A DNA stretch of 64,000 nucleotides, taken from assembly GCF_947507565.1 (NCBI RefSeq), contig NC_089180.1, positions 3,531,069 through 3,595,068 of the forward strand, in the 5' to 3' direction. Numbering within the stretch: position 1 is the first letter of the stretch; each line of letters begins with the position of its first letter. A program made the position numbers and the translations under genes. Below the pieces are notes generated by a model, which saw nothing but the letters and a program-made list of their open reading frames with translations, was not told the DNA's origin and ran no database searches. The stretch comes from Oscarella lobularis (Eukaryota > Porifera > Homoscleromorpha > Homosclerophorida > Oscarellidae). Shown piece after piece: positions 21,144 to 30,969 of this stretch.

Positions 21144-21375
21144 CGCCGATTATCTTCTCGAGAAAAATCGCGTCGTGGGTCAGAATCCCGCCGAGCGAAA
21201 TTATCACATTTTTTACGCGTTGCTATGCGGCGCCGACGACAAAATGAGGCAGAAATTTCAACTTTTAGATCCGGGACGTTATCATGATTTTAACCAATCG
21301 GGATGCGTCGGCGATCCGAGTATCGATGATGCTGCGGATTTTGAAAGAGTCAAAGTGGGAAACGTTACTTCTTAA
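21144..21375 (+). pseudogene. Myosin motor-domain exon fragment
   Basis: The frame reads LEKNRVVGQNPAERNYHIFY, then ALLCGADDKMRQKFQLLD, GRYHDFNQSG and DPSIDDAADFERVK. This is the myosin head segment around the invariant NYHIFY motif (LEKSRVV.Q...ERNYHIFYQLL...  Y.YLN......DDAxDF). It is a single exon-sized piece fused at its 5' side to repeat R1 and ended by stops. It is therefore a captured or dying gene fragment, not a working myosin. The class of myosin cannot be set from 70 residues. Confidence 0.75.
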
Positions 21376-21639
21376 CGCTCTTTCCAGCGATGGTGGCTCT
21401 AGCGCAGATGTCATCGCGGCGTATGATTGAAACAAGTTCCAAAACAAAGATTCATCGTAGCCAAAAAATTTTGCTACGGCCATAATTGCAGTGGCAGGAG
21501 CTGATGGCGCGTGCTGACGATGAAAGTGTCCAAGAAGTGTAACCAGTTCAACTTGTGACGTTTTTAATTATGGCATCAACGTAGCTATGTCCTCTTCTTT
21601 CAAATTCAGTTCTGTTGACACACCGAAATTTTTCTGATT

Positions 21640-22698
21640 AGGTAACAGATTCTTTAATCATGTGCCCTCCGCAAAAGGAGAAAAGATTCTCCTGCTTGTA
21701 GACAATGCGACGGCACACGATCCCACGCTCAATAGCAAGCTGTCCAATATTACTCAAGTTGTCCTGCCCAAAAATTCGACATCGAGATTGCAGCCCTTAG
21801 ACGCTGGAGTAATGAAAAATTTCAAAGTTTAATACCGTCAGCTGCTACTGAGGCACGTGTTGGCACTAATTGATTCATCAACCTTAGCAGCTTCCGCGAT
21901 CGCCAGAGCAGTTGATGTTTTGACTGCCATTCGCTTGATTAATTAAGCAAGCATGGAACGACGTCAAGCCAAGCACCACTGTTTTGCGCATTGCGGCGCA
22001 GTTCCAATAGAAGACCACACAGTAGATCCTTTCCCCGACTTGTTAGAAGAGGAAAGTGAATAGTCTTCCGCTCCGCAAACACTGGTTGGCCAGATTGATC
22101 CTACTGTATTCGGTATGGAGTACGTTAGGAGCGACGACGATGTCGCCACCTGCGCAACAATTGATGAAAGCGATTGGAGAAAAAGTCTTCTATCTTTAGT
22201 GGTAGAAAAAAATAACAATAAAAAGAATACATTCTGACGACGAACAAATAAACGAAGATTCTGATGAGGACGAAGTGGAGGAGATAGAAAATAACGCCAT
22301 CATTTCTTATAGCCAAGCCATCTCCGTTGCCCAGAAACTTGTGCAGTTTGCCGATGAAAGGGGAGATGAAGTCGTTGGAAGCGCAGCATTTGATCTAGCT
22401 ACAAAACTGAAGGAATCGAAATTGAAGTGTCTCCGTGTTCAGGCAACTGGCAACAGACTCACAGAATACTTTGCAAAATTGCATTGACTACTCTAACTTC
22501 ATGTTGTCTTGTTTTATTTTGGTCTGTAGACGTTGTCCCTTGCTCATGGTGTTCAAACATAGATTTGGTTTGAGCAGGGGTTTGAGCCCGCTTTGGACAA
22601 ACGCACGTTAACAACACTTTTTGATAAAACGGCCACCTTCGTAAAGCGGCCAAATGATTTTCACCGAATAGTGACCGGATTAACGAGGTTTCACTGTA
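21640..22698 (+). pseudogene. Tigger/pogo-type transposase relic with one TIR
   Basis: The plus strand reads KILLLVDNATAHDPTLNSKL, VVLPKNSTSRLQPLDAGVMK, then YRQLLLRHVLALID, CFAHCGAVP and a C-terminal acidic region leading to ISYSQAISVAQKLVQFADER. DNA..H and LQPLDAG are the second and third catalytic-acid blocks of the pogo/Tigger DDE family. Stops interrupt it (after MKNFKV, after RLIN and in the acidic linker). The N-terminal DNA-binding half is missing. The right terminus reads ACGAGGTTTCACTG, ends at 22696 and is followed by TA, matching the CAGTGAAACCTCGT-type TIR. Confidence 0.75.
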
Positions 22699-22699
22699 T

Positions 22700-23735
22700 T
22701 TCCCTAGAGAGGGTAGACCTCCATAGGAAGGTTATCAGGTACGGAGGCCTCGGTGGCCACTGGCGGCAATTTACCCCGAACTAATGTTTAGTGGTACGAA
22801 GCAAGTGGTACGAAGCAAGACACATGCACTGGCAGGCAATTATTGCCTTAGAAGTCTTCCTACATCAACTTATCTTGCAGCATGCATTGTCTACCAGTCA
22901 TTCTGGCTTGTAAGGAGCCGTGTGTGCGACCTAGATATAATTTAAAAGTGCGGCAGTATTTCACTAAATTTAACTGACGAGAGATAGTCAAAACAGGTAC
23001 GTTTTCAGATGTTTCGGCTTACCGGTATTTGGTTATTTGAAAATATCTCACGGCGCGTGTAGGCAGAGGCCCATGGGTCGAGGAGCAATCGTCCGCGCCA
23101 GCGCGGACGCCGCCTCCGTCGACGGAGGCTCTCAACTGTTGTGGAAAGCGGGCCACGGCGACCGCAAGCAGCTTGCTGACGTCCGTAACAAATAGCGTCC
23201 GAGCTGTCTCAGACGACATCGCGCATTGGTGAACCACGTTTTCACTATGGTCGTACGGTTGACGAGAAGAGGATGCTGAAAGCATAGGACCCAGTGTCGT
23301 TCTCCCTTCCACCTTTACCGGTTTTCCTACACGCGCTGATGCTTCCGATACGATAACTTATCTTAGGAGATTAATTAAAGACGTCATTGATCAGACTTTT
23401 TCCATACCTAAGGATGTCATCACATGTCAATCACGGAAAAAACGCATTTTGTCACAGCTCCACCATTGGACCACCTCGATAATTGCCCTTGACTCCGCCT
23501 AGGGTAATTACAGTGTCTCGGTTTTCTTCGGCTGTCTCCCTCGCTTCCATGTGATAACCTATACGCAGCGTTTTGATTAGCCTGTTTAAAAAATTCTTTA
23601 TTAATTAATAACTTTGTTTTGCATGACAGGCGTCAGCGCCATTCTAGCCTTGGATTATGTAAATATGGAACGCCAAAGGGGACTAAAATATAAAAAACAA
23701 GGGACACAACTATAATATAACTTTATACATATACA
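22700..23735. other. No clear gene; one unidentified minus-strand ORF
   Basis: A 97-residue minus ORF (23019-23312, with MSSETARTLFVTDVSKLLAV) lies in a GC-richer patch and might be a first exon, but no splice partner or family was found. The remainder is AT-rich and featureless. Confidence 0.3.
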
Positions 23736-23737
23736 TA

Positions 23738-23910
23738 CAGTAGAACCTCTCAATAGCGGACACTTTGGGACCACGCTTTTTGTCCGTTATAGAAAATTTG
23801 TCCGCTCTTAGGGTGTTTTCTAGTGTAAAAAGATCAATCCGTTCCACGGTTGGTGTCCGTTATTAGGAGGTGTCCGCTAAACAGAGTGTCCGCTAAGAGA
23901 GGTTTTACTG
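23738..23910 (+). mobile_element. CAGTAGAACC pogo/Tigger-type MITE, copy 1
   Basis: The element is 173 bp with ends CAGTAGAACCTCTCAATAGC and, reversed, CAGTAAAACCTCTCTTAGC, and TA on both flanks. The two arms are long imperfect inverted repeats (GCGGACACTTTGGGA, TGTCCGTTAT), so the whole element can fold back. It is nearly identical to the three copies at 26.6-27.4 kb. Confidence 0.9.
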
Positions 23911-23947
23911 TATACCTACTTGTGTAGTAGCGCCTTCTCTTGTCGGC

Positions 23948-24856
23948 CAGGGGGGGTTGTGCACTACCGCGCGCTACCGACACGCCCATTTTTAAAAGCC
24001 GTTTTTCAGGCATAATAAGAATCGTACAGACATTTTTCGCGTATCGCTACTATGCATTTGTAGACACAAAGGCAGGTAGTATGAATTTGAAGGCGATAGC
24101 TCTTATCGTCTTCAAGTTTGGCGCTCCCTCTTATTTCCGCTTCTGTCGTTTCGGCCGATCGACTAAAGCGACCAAACAACCGCTCATTTTGGTCGCTAAG
24201 GGTGTAGAAAACCTGCCTAATTTTGAGGCGCCGTCCTCGCCCTATAGTTACGCTGCCATAGTAGATAACTCTGAAAACGTCGTCCTAAGAGAGCGCATTT
24301 GCGTTGTTTTCTAGAAGACTAATGAGAAAATCAACCATGTCCCTCTCGATTTGCTATTGTATGCGTCCGGCTACAAACAGAGCTGCATTCCGACGAATTT
24401 CCTCGTCGAGCTAGTACGAAGTCGTAACTACCCTATCATCTCTCTGAAGCCGTGCACACGCTGCAGATGCTAACAGATTGGCATCTGAGATGTCTAAAAA
24501 CTCGTAGAGCTCAGAATCTGCAATGTCTGCTTCATTGCGGACGAGTGGGGCACCGGCTGACCCCAGAACTGCTCAAAACTGCGCTAGAGTGAGCGCCTCA
24601 AAATTGGACCCGACCTCTAACAGTAAATGCGTCCGTATAGCGGCTAAAAGAGATAGGCTACTGGAGCACTCGCGGCAGACTCGGCCTCGCGACGAATGTA
24701 GCGAAACAAACTCGCGCTGGGTCAAACGTGCATCCCTTCGTATAATAGCAAGATAACTAACAGTTTTAAGCATTCGAAAACAAATATCGACAATGAGAAG
24801 TCGATTTTTGAGAGGAAGTTTGGTTATTAGCGCGCGGTAGTGCACAACCCCCCCTG
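23948..24856. mobile_element. 909-bp TIR element with 9-bp target duplication
   Basis: Both ends start CAGGGGGGGTTGTGCACTAC, and the inverted repeat is perfect for 29 bp. The same nonamer CTTGTCGGC flanks it at 23939-23947 and 24857-24865. A TIR starting CAGG suggests hAT (8-bp duplications), whereas 9 bp suggests Mutator-like. The interior ORFs (23940-24314, 24523-24756) show no transposase motifs, so it is non-autonomous. The perfect ends imply recent mobility. Confidence 0.85.
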
Positions 24857-24914
24857 CTTGTCGGCGGTATAATCACTAGCGCACGTTAAACTTTTGTTTT
24901 CTCGCTTTGTATGC

Positions 24915-25268
24915 GTGATATGCCTCCGAAGAAGAAACAGCTTACCTTGTTTGGTTCCCTGGTATCTAAACAAGCAGATCAAGCTAGTGTTGATGCAGCC
25001 CAAATCGAGTTAGACGAAGCGAGATAAGTCGAAGACGCACTGCCCATTGCAGAAAGCCAAGATTCGTTCATTCGCGCCGTCAGAGTGCAAACGAGGCGTC
25101 TGTCGCGATGCCGACTTAACCGACCCTTCGGCTGGCTCTGGAAGCGGAAAAAGGACAAAGGGCAACGTAGAAAGCTGGAGAGTTTTCACATTGGCGAAAT
25201 GGAGAACCAACTATCCCTGGATGAGCGCAAAAGCAAGTGGAATTTTTTGCCCTATATTTCAGCAGTAG
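24915..25268 (+). pseudogene. N-terminal fragment of a hAT/ZMYM-type transposase
   Basis: It starts MPPKKKQLTLFGSLVSKQ, then after a stop and frame change reads SAGSGKRTKGNVESW then RVFTLAKWRTNYPWMSAK and GIFCPIF. This is the R-x-F-xxx-W-xxx-YPWL-xxx-mxC-x-x-C start of the TTF-type zinc finger in animal hAT proteins. The second cysteine pair and the rest are cut off by the TIR element beginning at 25268. Confidence 0.55.
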
Positions 25269-26034
25269 GGTAGGGAGCCCATAAGGGGGACACCTAACTT
25301 TGATTTCGTGCTGCAGCGGAACTACGCGCTCGATCTAAATGAAACAAAGCATGTCGTAAGCAGAATTTATCCAGCTTCAATGTGCGACCTTTGGGTGTTT
25401 GATCCGACTTCGCGTTCGTCCAGGAAGGGCCAATAAGTGATGTCACTCCTCGAGAGTTGATATTAGTCCGGGCCCTAAAGGGGGGACACTCTCGTTTTTG
25501 GAACATTTTGGTCAAGTACGCGCTCGAAAGACATCAAATACTTTCTTTCCAACTACTAACATTACGTTTTAGTTGTCTCCAAAGTACCGCTGCTCTCTAA
25601 CTCAACACTTAAAAGCTCTAACGGCCGTTTGAACTGGTTAAATGGTTAAAGAGGGAACCGCCCGGAGACCGCGCCTACCCAATCTACTGCACGACAGTTC
25701 ACGTGCAGAAACGTCCTTAAAATGACTACGAAAAAATATTGGATGCCTTGAAAGCGTCCACTAAAGAGCTAGAGCACTTCATCGAAGCAGCGCAAGTGAT
25801 CGATTCTTCTGTGCTCCAAGTTGCCAACGCCCAGAAATTCCGAAATCTCCGTGGAGGTCCTGACGTCGGCGAATCGGTTGATATCGACCTGGCAACGACA
25901 CAGCCGCAAAGGAAGGACGCCGAAGCTTCGCGTAAGTGACCAATGGGACCCAAAGTTAGCGTTTGCTGCGTGCGAAACGTAGTAAAACCCTGTGTCTCCC
26001 ATTAGGGGGTGTCCCCCTTTACCGGACTCTACCC
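25268..26034. mobile_element. TIR element (GGGTAGGGAGCC...) of about 770 bp
   Basis: The left end is GGGTAGGGAGCCCATAAG with GGGGACACC following. The right end, reversed, reads GGGTAGAGTCCGGTAAAG with GGGGACACC following. These are imperfect inverted termini. A third copy of the motif lies inside, near 25465-25490 (AGTCCGGGCCCTAAAG then GGGGACAC). The small internal ORF 25739-25939 is unrecognised. It interrupts the hAT N-terminal fragment. Confidence 0.6.
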
Positions 26035-26059
26035 CACACCAAAATGAGTCTCATGGTCA

Positions 26060-26440
26060 GCGATGAGCAAAACTATTTTGGCCATCAATGTTACGGTTTG
26101 TTACGGCAGAGTCGAAGTTGTTGGAGTGCGTAGAGGTGATGGCTGCAGAAGACGATCGGGACACCGGCACTGAAGACTATTCGCCTCTGGAAGCTGTAAG
26201 TCTATTTGTACCGGTATATAGTGATGAAATCCAGCAATGGTAATTTATTCTACCTAAGGAGCATATGACCGATTCTGAATCTTCCGAGCCTGGTGACGTT
26301 GGAAATACAGTTGTTGAAGCGCAACGCTCTTTTGAGAAACTTCTAAGCCTGTCGGCAAATTTGGACTCCAAGACTAGGCTGGCTCTATTGTGCCGTCACA
26401 CAGAGCCTCATCCTCATGAACAGTTGCGATCTCAGAGTAA
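26060..26440 (+). CDS. Possible two-exon coding remnant, unidentified
   Basis: One stretch reads LLECVEVMAAEDDRDTGTED and stops at a TAAGTC donor-like site near 26199. After a TACCTAAG acceptor at about 26260 it continues MTDSESSEPGDVGNTVVEAQ and RSFEKLLSLSANLD. It is acidic and Ser-rich, like the linker of a transposon protein, possibly the continuation of the interrupted hAT element. No domain was recognised. Confidence 0.25.
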
Positions 26441-26492
26441 AGAGGTTAGTACAATATGCCGACTCGGCATATTGTACTATAACCTCTTTACC
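26437..26492. repeat. Near-perfect palindrome, arms about 26 bp
   Basis: The left arm GTAAAGAGGTTAGTACAATA with TGCCGA is followed directly by CTCGGCATATTGTACTATAA with CCTCTTTAC. The arms differ by one inserted TA. It can form a long hairpin and ends the ORF above. It may be a foldback insertion or a local inverted duplication. Confidence 0.85.
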
Positions 26493-26587
26493 CAGCTTAC
26501 TCCTTTGCGGACCACCTGCCTTTGGAACAGCAACCTTGAATTGCCGACAGAGATACTTTTTATTTGTCTTCTTTTGAAAGTTTGTTA

Positions 26588-26756
26588 CAGTAAAACCTCT
26601 CTTAGCGGACACTCTGTTTAGCGGACACCTCCTAATAACGGACACCAACCGTGGAACGGATCTTTTTACACTAGAAAACACCCTAAGAGCGGACAAATTT
26701 TCTATAACGGACAAAAAGCGTGGTCCCAAAGTGTCCGCTATTGAGAGGTTCTACTG
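26588..26756 (-). mobile_element. CAGTAGAACC MITE, copy 2
   Basis: This is the same family as 23738 in opposite orientation, 169 bp, with a small deletion near GGATC in the middle. It shares the TA at 26757-26758 with copy 3 immediately downstream. Confidence 0.9.
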
Positions 26757-26758
26757 TA

Positions 26759-26931
26759 CAGTAAAACCTCTCTTAGCGGACACTCTGTTTAGCGGACACC
26801 TCCTAATAACGGACACCAACCGTGGAACGGATTGATCTTTTTACACTAGAAAACACCCTAAGAGCGGACAAATTTTCTATAACGGACAAAAAGCGTGGTC
26901 CCAAAGTGTCCGCTATTGAGAGGTTCTACTG
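26759..26931 (-). mobile_element. CAGTAGAACC MITE, copy 3, tandem to copy 2
   Basis: This 173-bp copy lies head to tail with copy 2, with a single TA between them and TA at 26932-26933. Its sequence is near identical to the reverse complement of copies 1 and 4. Confidence 0.9.
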
Positions 26932-27278
26932 TATTACTTTTTTCAAAAATGTTTCTCTTTGAAAGTTTCCTGAATGATTTAATAATGATCAGCGGTTCTT
27001 ACATACATACGTTTTGTTGTTTCTTTTAGAAAATCCAAGATTGGGCAAAATAAAGTGTGAGCTTGAGGCTCAATATGTCGTCGGGATTTCTGCAACGAAC
27101 AAGATAAAAGATTATTAGAAAAGAGTCGAGTTCGCGGTGGAAAACATGCGCCCAGGAAAAACGAAATAGCAGCGTACGAAAGCACAAAACGCGAAAACAA
27201 CGGTTGAAGAGATTATGTGGAGAGAGCGATTCGGCCGAGGCGAAAAAGGACGGAGCGACGGCAACATTGCGTTGAGTA

Positions 27279-27449
27279 CAGTAGAACCTCTCAATAGCGG
27301 ACACTTTGGGACCACGCTTTTTGTCCGTTATAGAAAATTTGTCCGCTCTTAGGGTGTTCTAGTGTAAAAAGATCAATCCGTTCCACGGTTGGTGTCCGTT
27401 ATTAGGAGGTGTCCGCTAAACAGAGTGTCCGCTAAGAGAGGTTTTACTG
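27279..27449 (+). mobile_element. CAGTAGAACC MITE, copy 4
   Basis: This 171-bp copy has TA flanks (27277-27278, 27450-27451) and the same orientation and sequence as copy 1, apart from a two-base difference near GGTGTTCTAG. Confidence 0.9.
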
Positions 27450-27451
27450 TA

Positions 27452-28649
27452 GTCTTCTTGCTTTGAGTCACCTAGCGTAAACCCTGCAAATTCCCTCCCG
27501 TTATTTAGATTAAGACATTAAGACATTTAAGAAGTTTTAATTTTTTTGTGTATTTTTTATAATTACTTATCTTAATAAAGTTTCTGAACTTTAATTTCCT
27601 GTGCGTCAAAAAACGCAATAGCATTTCCGGACCCTACTGCAAAAAAAGATAGTATTGAAATTTACTATTGCTTTCGAAATACTCACAAATATATGTAAAA
27701 ATTTGTTGTTATTGATGTCGGTAACGGCAAATTAAAATCTTTTAATAATTAAAACAAAGAGAAAAAATAATATTTAAAATTTTTTAGTCTAAGCTTGTTT
27801 TCTGAAAGTATAATTACGAAGATATATTTGTTTTTGAAGATTACATCCGAGACCATCAGTTATTTAATCGTGAATGACTCGTCTACCGATTTTTGGATTT
27901 CAAAACTTTTTGCACAGATCGATTTTAATACTAATTCTGCATTAGATAGTGTAAAATCAGGAAAATTGAGGAAAATTGCCATGATCCGCGACCAACTGCG
28001 CAACGCGAGTGGAGTCATATGAGTGTAGCTAAAGCCTCTAAGAACTTTGCCAGGCTGGAGGTTGTTTTTTGAACCAGCAGTGGTAGCCGCTGCTGACCAG
28101 CACGTCTCAATGTCCGTGTAGGCAACTAGGCAAGCTGTGAAATTGCAATTGAATCCGTTCTTTCTCAGCCGAGAAATCGACATTTTTTGAATAGGAGCAA
28201 ATAAGCCTACAGATTTTGCGACAAATTATACAGTTAAGAGACACGGTAGTGCTAAGTCTATTTTCACAGACTTCCTTATTCGAAAGTCGCAATCAGGGCT
28301 CAAAGTTACATGGAAGCTCTAACGCGCGCTTCAGAAAACTTTTTTCTCGACCGTTTTTTAAATGCAAAAAGACTAGTCACTAAATCTCGGATGCATTTTC
28401 GTAATCATTTCGAAGACATCGGTGACGGTCAAATTCACTACCGTTGTACAGTAGCGTCGTTCGCAAAATCCAGCGTCTTTTCTTTTTTAATCAGCAGCAC
28501 AGAGGCTGCTGTATAGGTGCTCATGGGTTGCTTGCGCTTACGTAATGTGCGATATGTTCTACGGAATGCTGAATCGTAACCCTTACCCTACCCGCCAGCT
28601 TAACCTGACCCTACCATGTGCGTACCATGTGCGTAGGCACAAGCGTTGT
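27452..28649. other. No recognisable gene
   Basis: This is AT-rich sequence. Short ORFs on both strands (27795-28022, 27860-28183, 28310-28516) have no motifs. A short tandem ACCATGTGCGT repeat lies at about 28613-28634. Confidence 0.45.
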
Positions 28650-29420
28650 TGGAGGGGATCAACGGGCAAAAGTCTGTTGCAGAGACCTATCACATAAGTG
28701 ACCTTGGAGGAACAAGTGGGGACAAAACAGTAGGAGTAGGATGATTCGTCGAAGTGAAAATTATTTCTCTAGCGCTGGTTCTCAAATGGATTGCGAGAGA
28801 TGCAAGGTCTGTTTTAAAGAAGTCATCTAGAGGTATGGGCAATGCGGAGTGGCGTTCGACGTATCGTGCGCCTTTCTGGTCGTTCCGCGTTCGCAAGACA
28901 GCTTGCACTTCGTGTGGTAAGTAAGCAAAGCAATGTTGACGGGATGTCTTTGCAAGAATGCGCCTTAGGGTATGGTATGTTCAGCATCTAGATGCGCGTA
29001 CAAAAGTGACGAAAACGCGGGAATCGACTGGAGGCGCTCTCCCAGTCGACGTAGGTGACTGATCTGCAGGCCGAAAATAGACTAACTAATAAGAGGTGTT
29101 TTGTGCCACGTTGGCACAGGGAAGACTATTTTATTTTTTAATTTAGCAAAGGCCGCACTTACACTCAGATTTGGTAAAATAATTGGAGCTTCACAAGGGG
29201 CACCTACCTAAAAAAATCTTAACTATATCAGAGAAGTCAACATGGCAACGACGCTTACGTACGTACGGCAAAAAGCAGCAGACAACGCAGCGGGATTGCC
29301 GTTTGCGGAACAGTTGGGTGTTTGTGTCAATGTTTGTGCAATATTTTGCAAAAAGATCGCGTCTACAATTGTGCGGATTTAATTTTGCAACGGCAACAAC
29401 CCCGAATCAATTAGTTGATT
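28650..29420 (-). repeat. Dispersed repeat R1, copy B (inverted to copy A)
   Basis: The reverse complement matches copy A (20480-21140) throughout. Its minus-strand reading ERHSALPIPLDDFFKTDLAS then LAIHLRT is conserved in frame with copy C (RQSALPAPPDDVFKTALSFL, AMYL). The protein-level similarity suggests R1 once carried an ORF. Confidence 0.6.
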
Positions 29421-29459
29421 TAGTATGTGCGATTAATTTCTGCGGTATGTGTTGATCTA

Positions 29460-29640
29460 TTACAGCGGTGGCATTGGAAGAAAAAGATGCGGCGAAACAG
29501 TAGAATGAATCGTCGTAGCAAAGATTCTATCACCAGCATGAGGCAAGTACATTGCGAGAAATGACAGAGCCGTTTTAAAGACGTCATCTGGAGGTGCGGG
29601 CAATGCGGATTGACGTAAAGGGGCGGCTAGTTCTGTTTTG
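29460..29640 (-). repeat. Dispersed repeat R1, copy C (partial)
   Basis: It carries only the conserved segment reading RQSALPAPPDDVFKTALSFL on the minus strand, ending next to a P-like transposase fragment. It is about 180 bp, more diverged and truncated. Confidence 0.5.
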
Positions 29641-29990
29641 GGAGTAGCAACGAAAAGCAGCCACGGCAAAAGGCGCAAAAGCGATGCGATGGCATCCGAT
29701 GATGATAAAGTGGGCTCTCCACCTGCGCATGCTGTCGTCCGCAGCGTACCACGCCGTTCGATCTGCCGGCTTTATGACAATGCCAAGCGAACGTACTCTG
29801 CGGGACTACATTCACGTCTTCCCGTGTTTCTCTGGATTCAACTCGGCCACCAACAGGCAGCTGATGACCGAGGCAAAGATCGAAACACTTACAAAGTTCG
29901 AAAGGCAAATCGTTCTATCATTAGACGAGATGAAGATCCGAGAGGACCTCGTCTATGATAAAACTTCTGGGCACTTGGTGGCGCTGTAAA
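29640..29990 (+). pseudogene. P-element/THAP9-like transposase fragment, copy 2
   Basis: The frame reads MRWHPMMIKWALHLRMLSSA, AYHAVRSAGFMTMPSERTLR, then FERQIVLSLDEMKIREDLVY and DKTSGHLVAL. It matches the same blocks as copy 1 (RRWHP...LRWAL, DExxVREDLVFDK) and retains DEMKIREDLVYD, containing the first catalytic acid. It ends at a stop at about 29987 with no further P blocks in this orientation. Confidence 0.75.
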
Positions 29991-30969
29991 TGTCGACGTC
30001 AATTGTTTTCGAAGTTTAGGCAGAGGAGTTACCGGTATGTCTGTTTTTTGTGCTTGAATGTTGTCCGGAAACAGACACTTTTTTCGCGGATTGGCGTTAA
30101 CTCCCTATGGCAAAGGGCAAACGATCCCTGGCATCGAACAGATGCTGCGAGGTCTATCATTTGTTTGCCTGAAGGATTCGTGTTTCTTCCTCATTTCATT
30201 CACACCGTTCCGAAGTAGTTCTCTAGCACGTCTTGGCTGAGCCTTTCGCTAAGTAGGAAGTCATATTTGCAGAGTTGCCAACCTAGAAAGAGGTAAATGC
30301 GTGAGATTCGGCGCCGAAAATTTTTCATACCACGCCCATCTAAGAGTATTAAACCACGCCTACAGTCTACCAAACTTTTTGGAGTGCTCGTCATTATATC
30401 TCTTCGTCGCCTTTTTGGCGTACAACTGCGCACTTTTTCCTCTTTGATGGAGTTCCAACGGAAATGATGTCAGGCTGAGGGTCGGCCATCGAATCGGAAT
30501 TGCTGTCACTCGAAGCCATAACAGTCAATGACATGGCGTATAAGTCTGAGCAAATTATAAATGTACAAGTCAGACCAGGTCAGATCAGAAGTACGCTAAC
30601 CAGAAATGAAAGGTGGAGGCGATGCTGACGAGTTTCCGTATACTAGCCAAGAGTAGGAGAGTAGGAGTCTGGCAATAGCGCACGTGAAAGAAGTCATAAT
30701 CAAGCGCGCTAAACCAAATATGTCTATTTCGAAATATTTTCAAAATGCGTGAGAAGTTTGAGGCTAAGCGTGAGAGCGTGAGACGAAGTCAAAATGCGTG
30801 AGTGTCACGCACAATGCGTGACACTTGGCAGGACTGTATTTGCACTCCGGCAGGCTTAGCAGGTATTTCGTCAAGGCGACAAACAACGTCACTATAATAT
30901 TTACGAATTTCAGATTTTTTTGATCAGTTTTCTGATTGAGCCTCTTACCGGTTATTTGCCAACCAGTTA

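Noticed and set aside
23940-24756. Coding genes in the ORFs inside the 909-bp TIR element
   Set aside because: No motif, no splice logic and no similarity to transposases; they are chance ORFs in a non-autonomous element.
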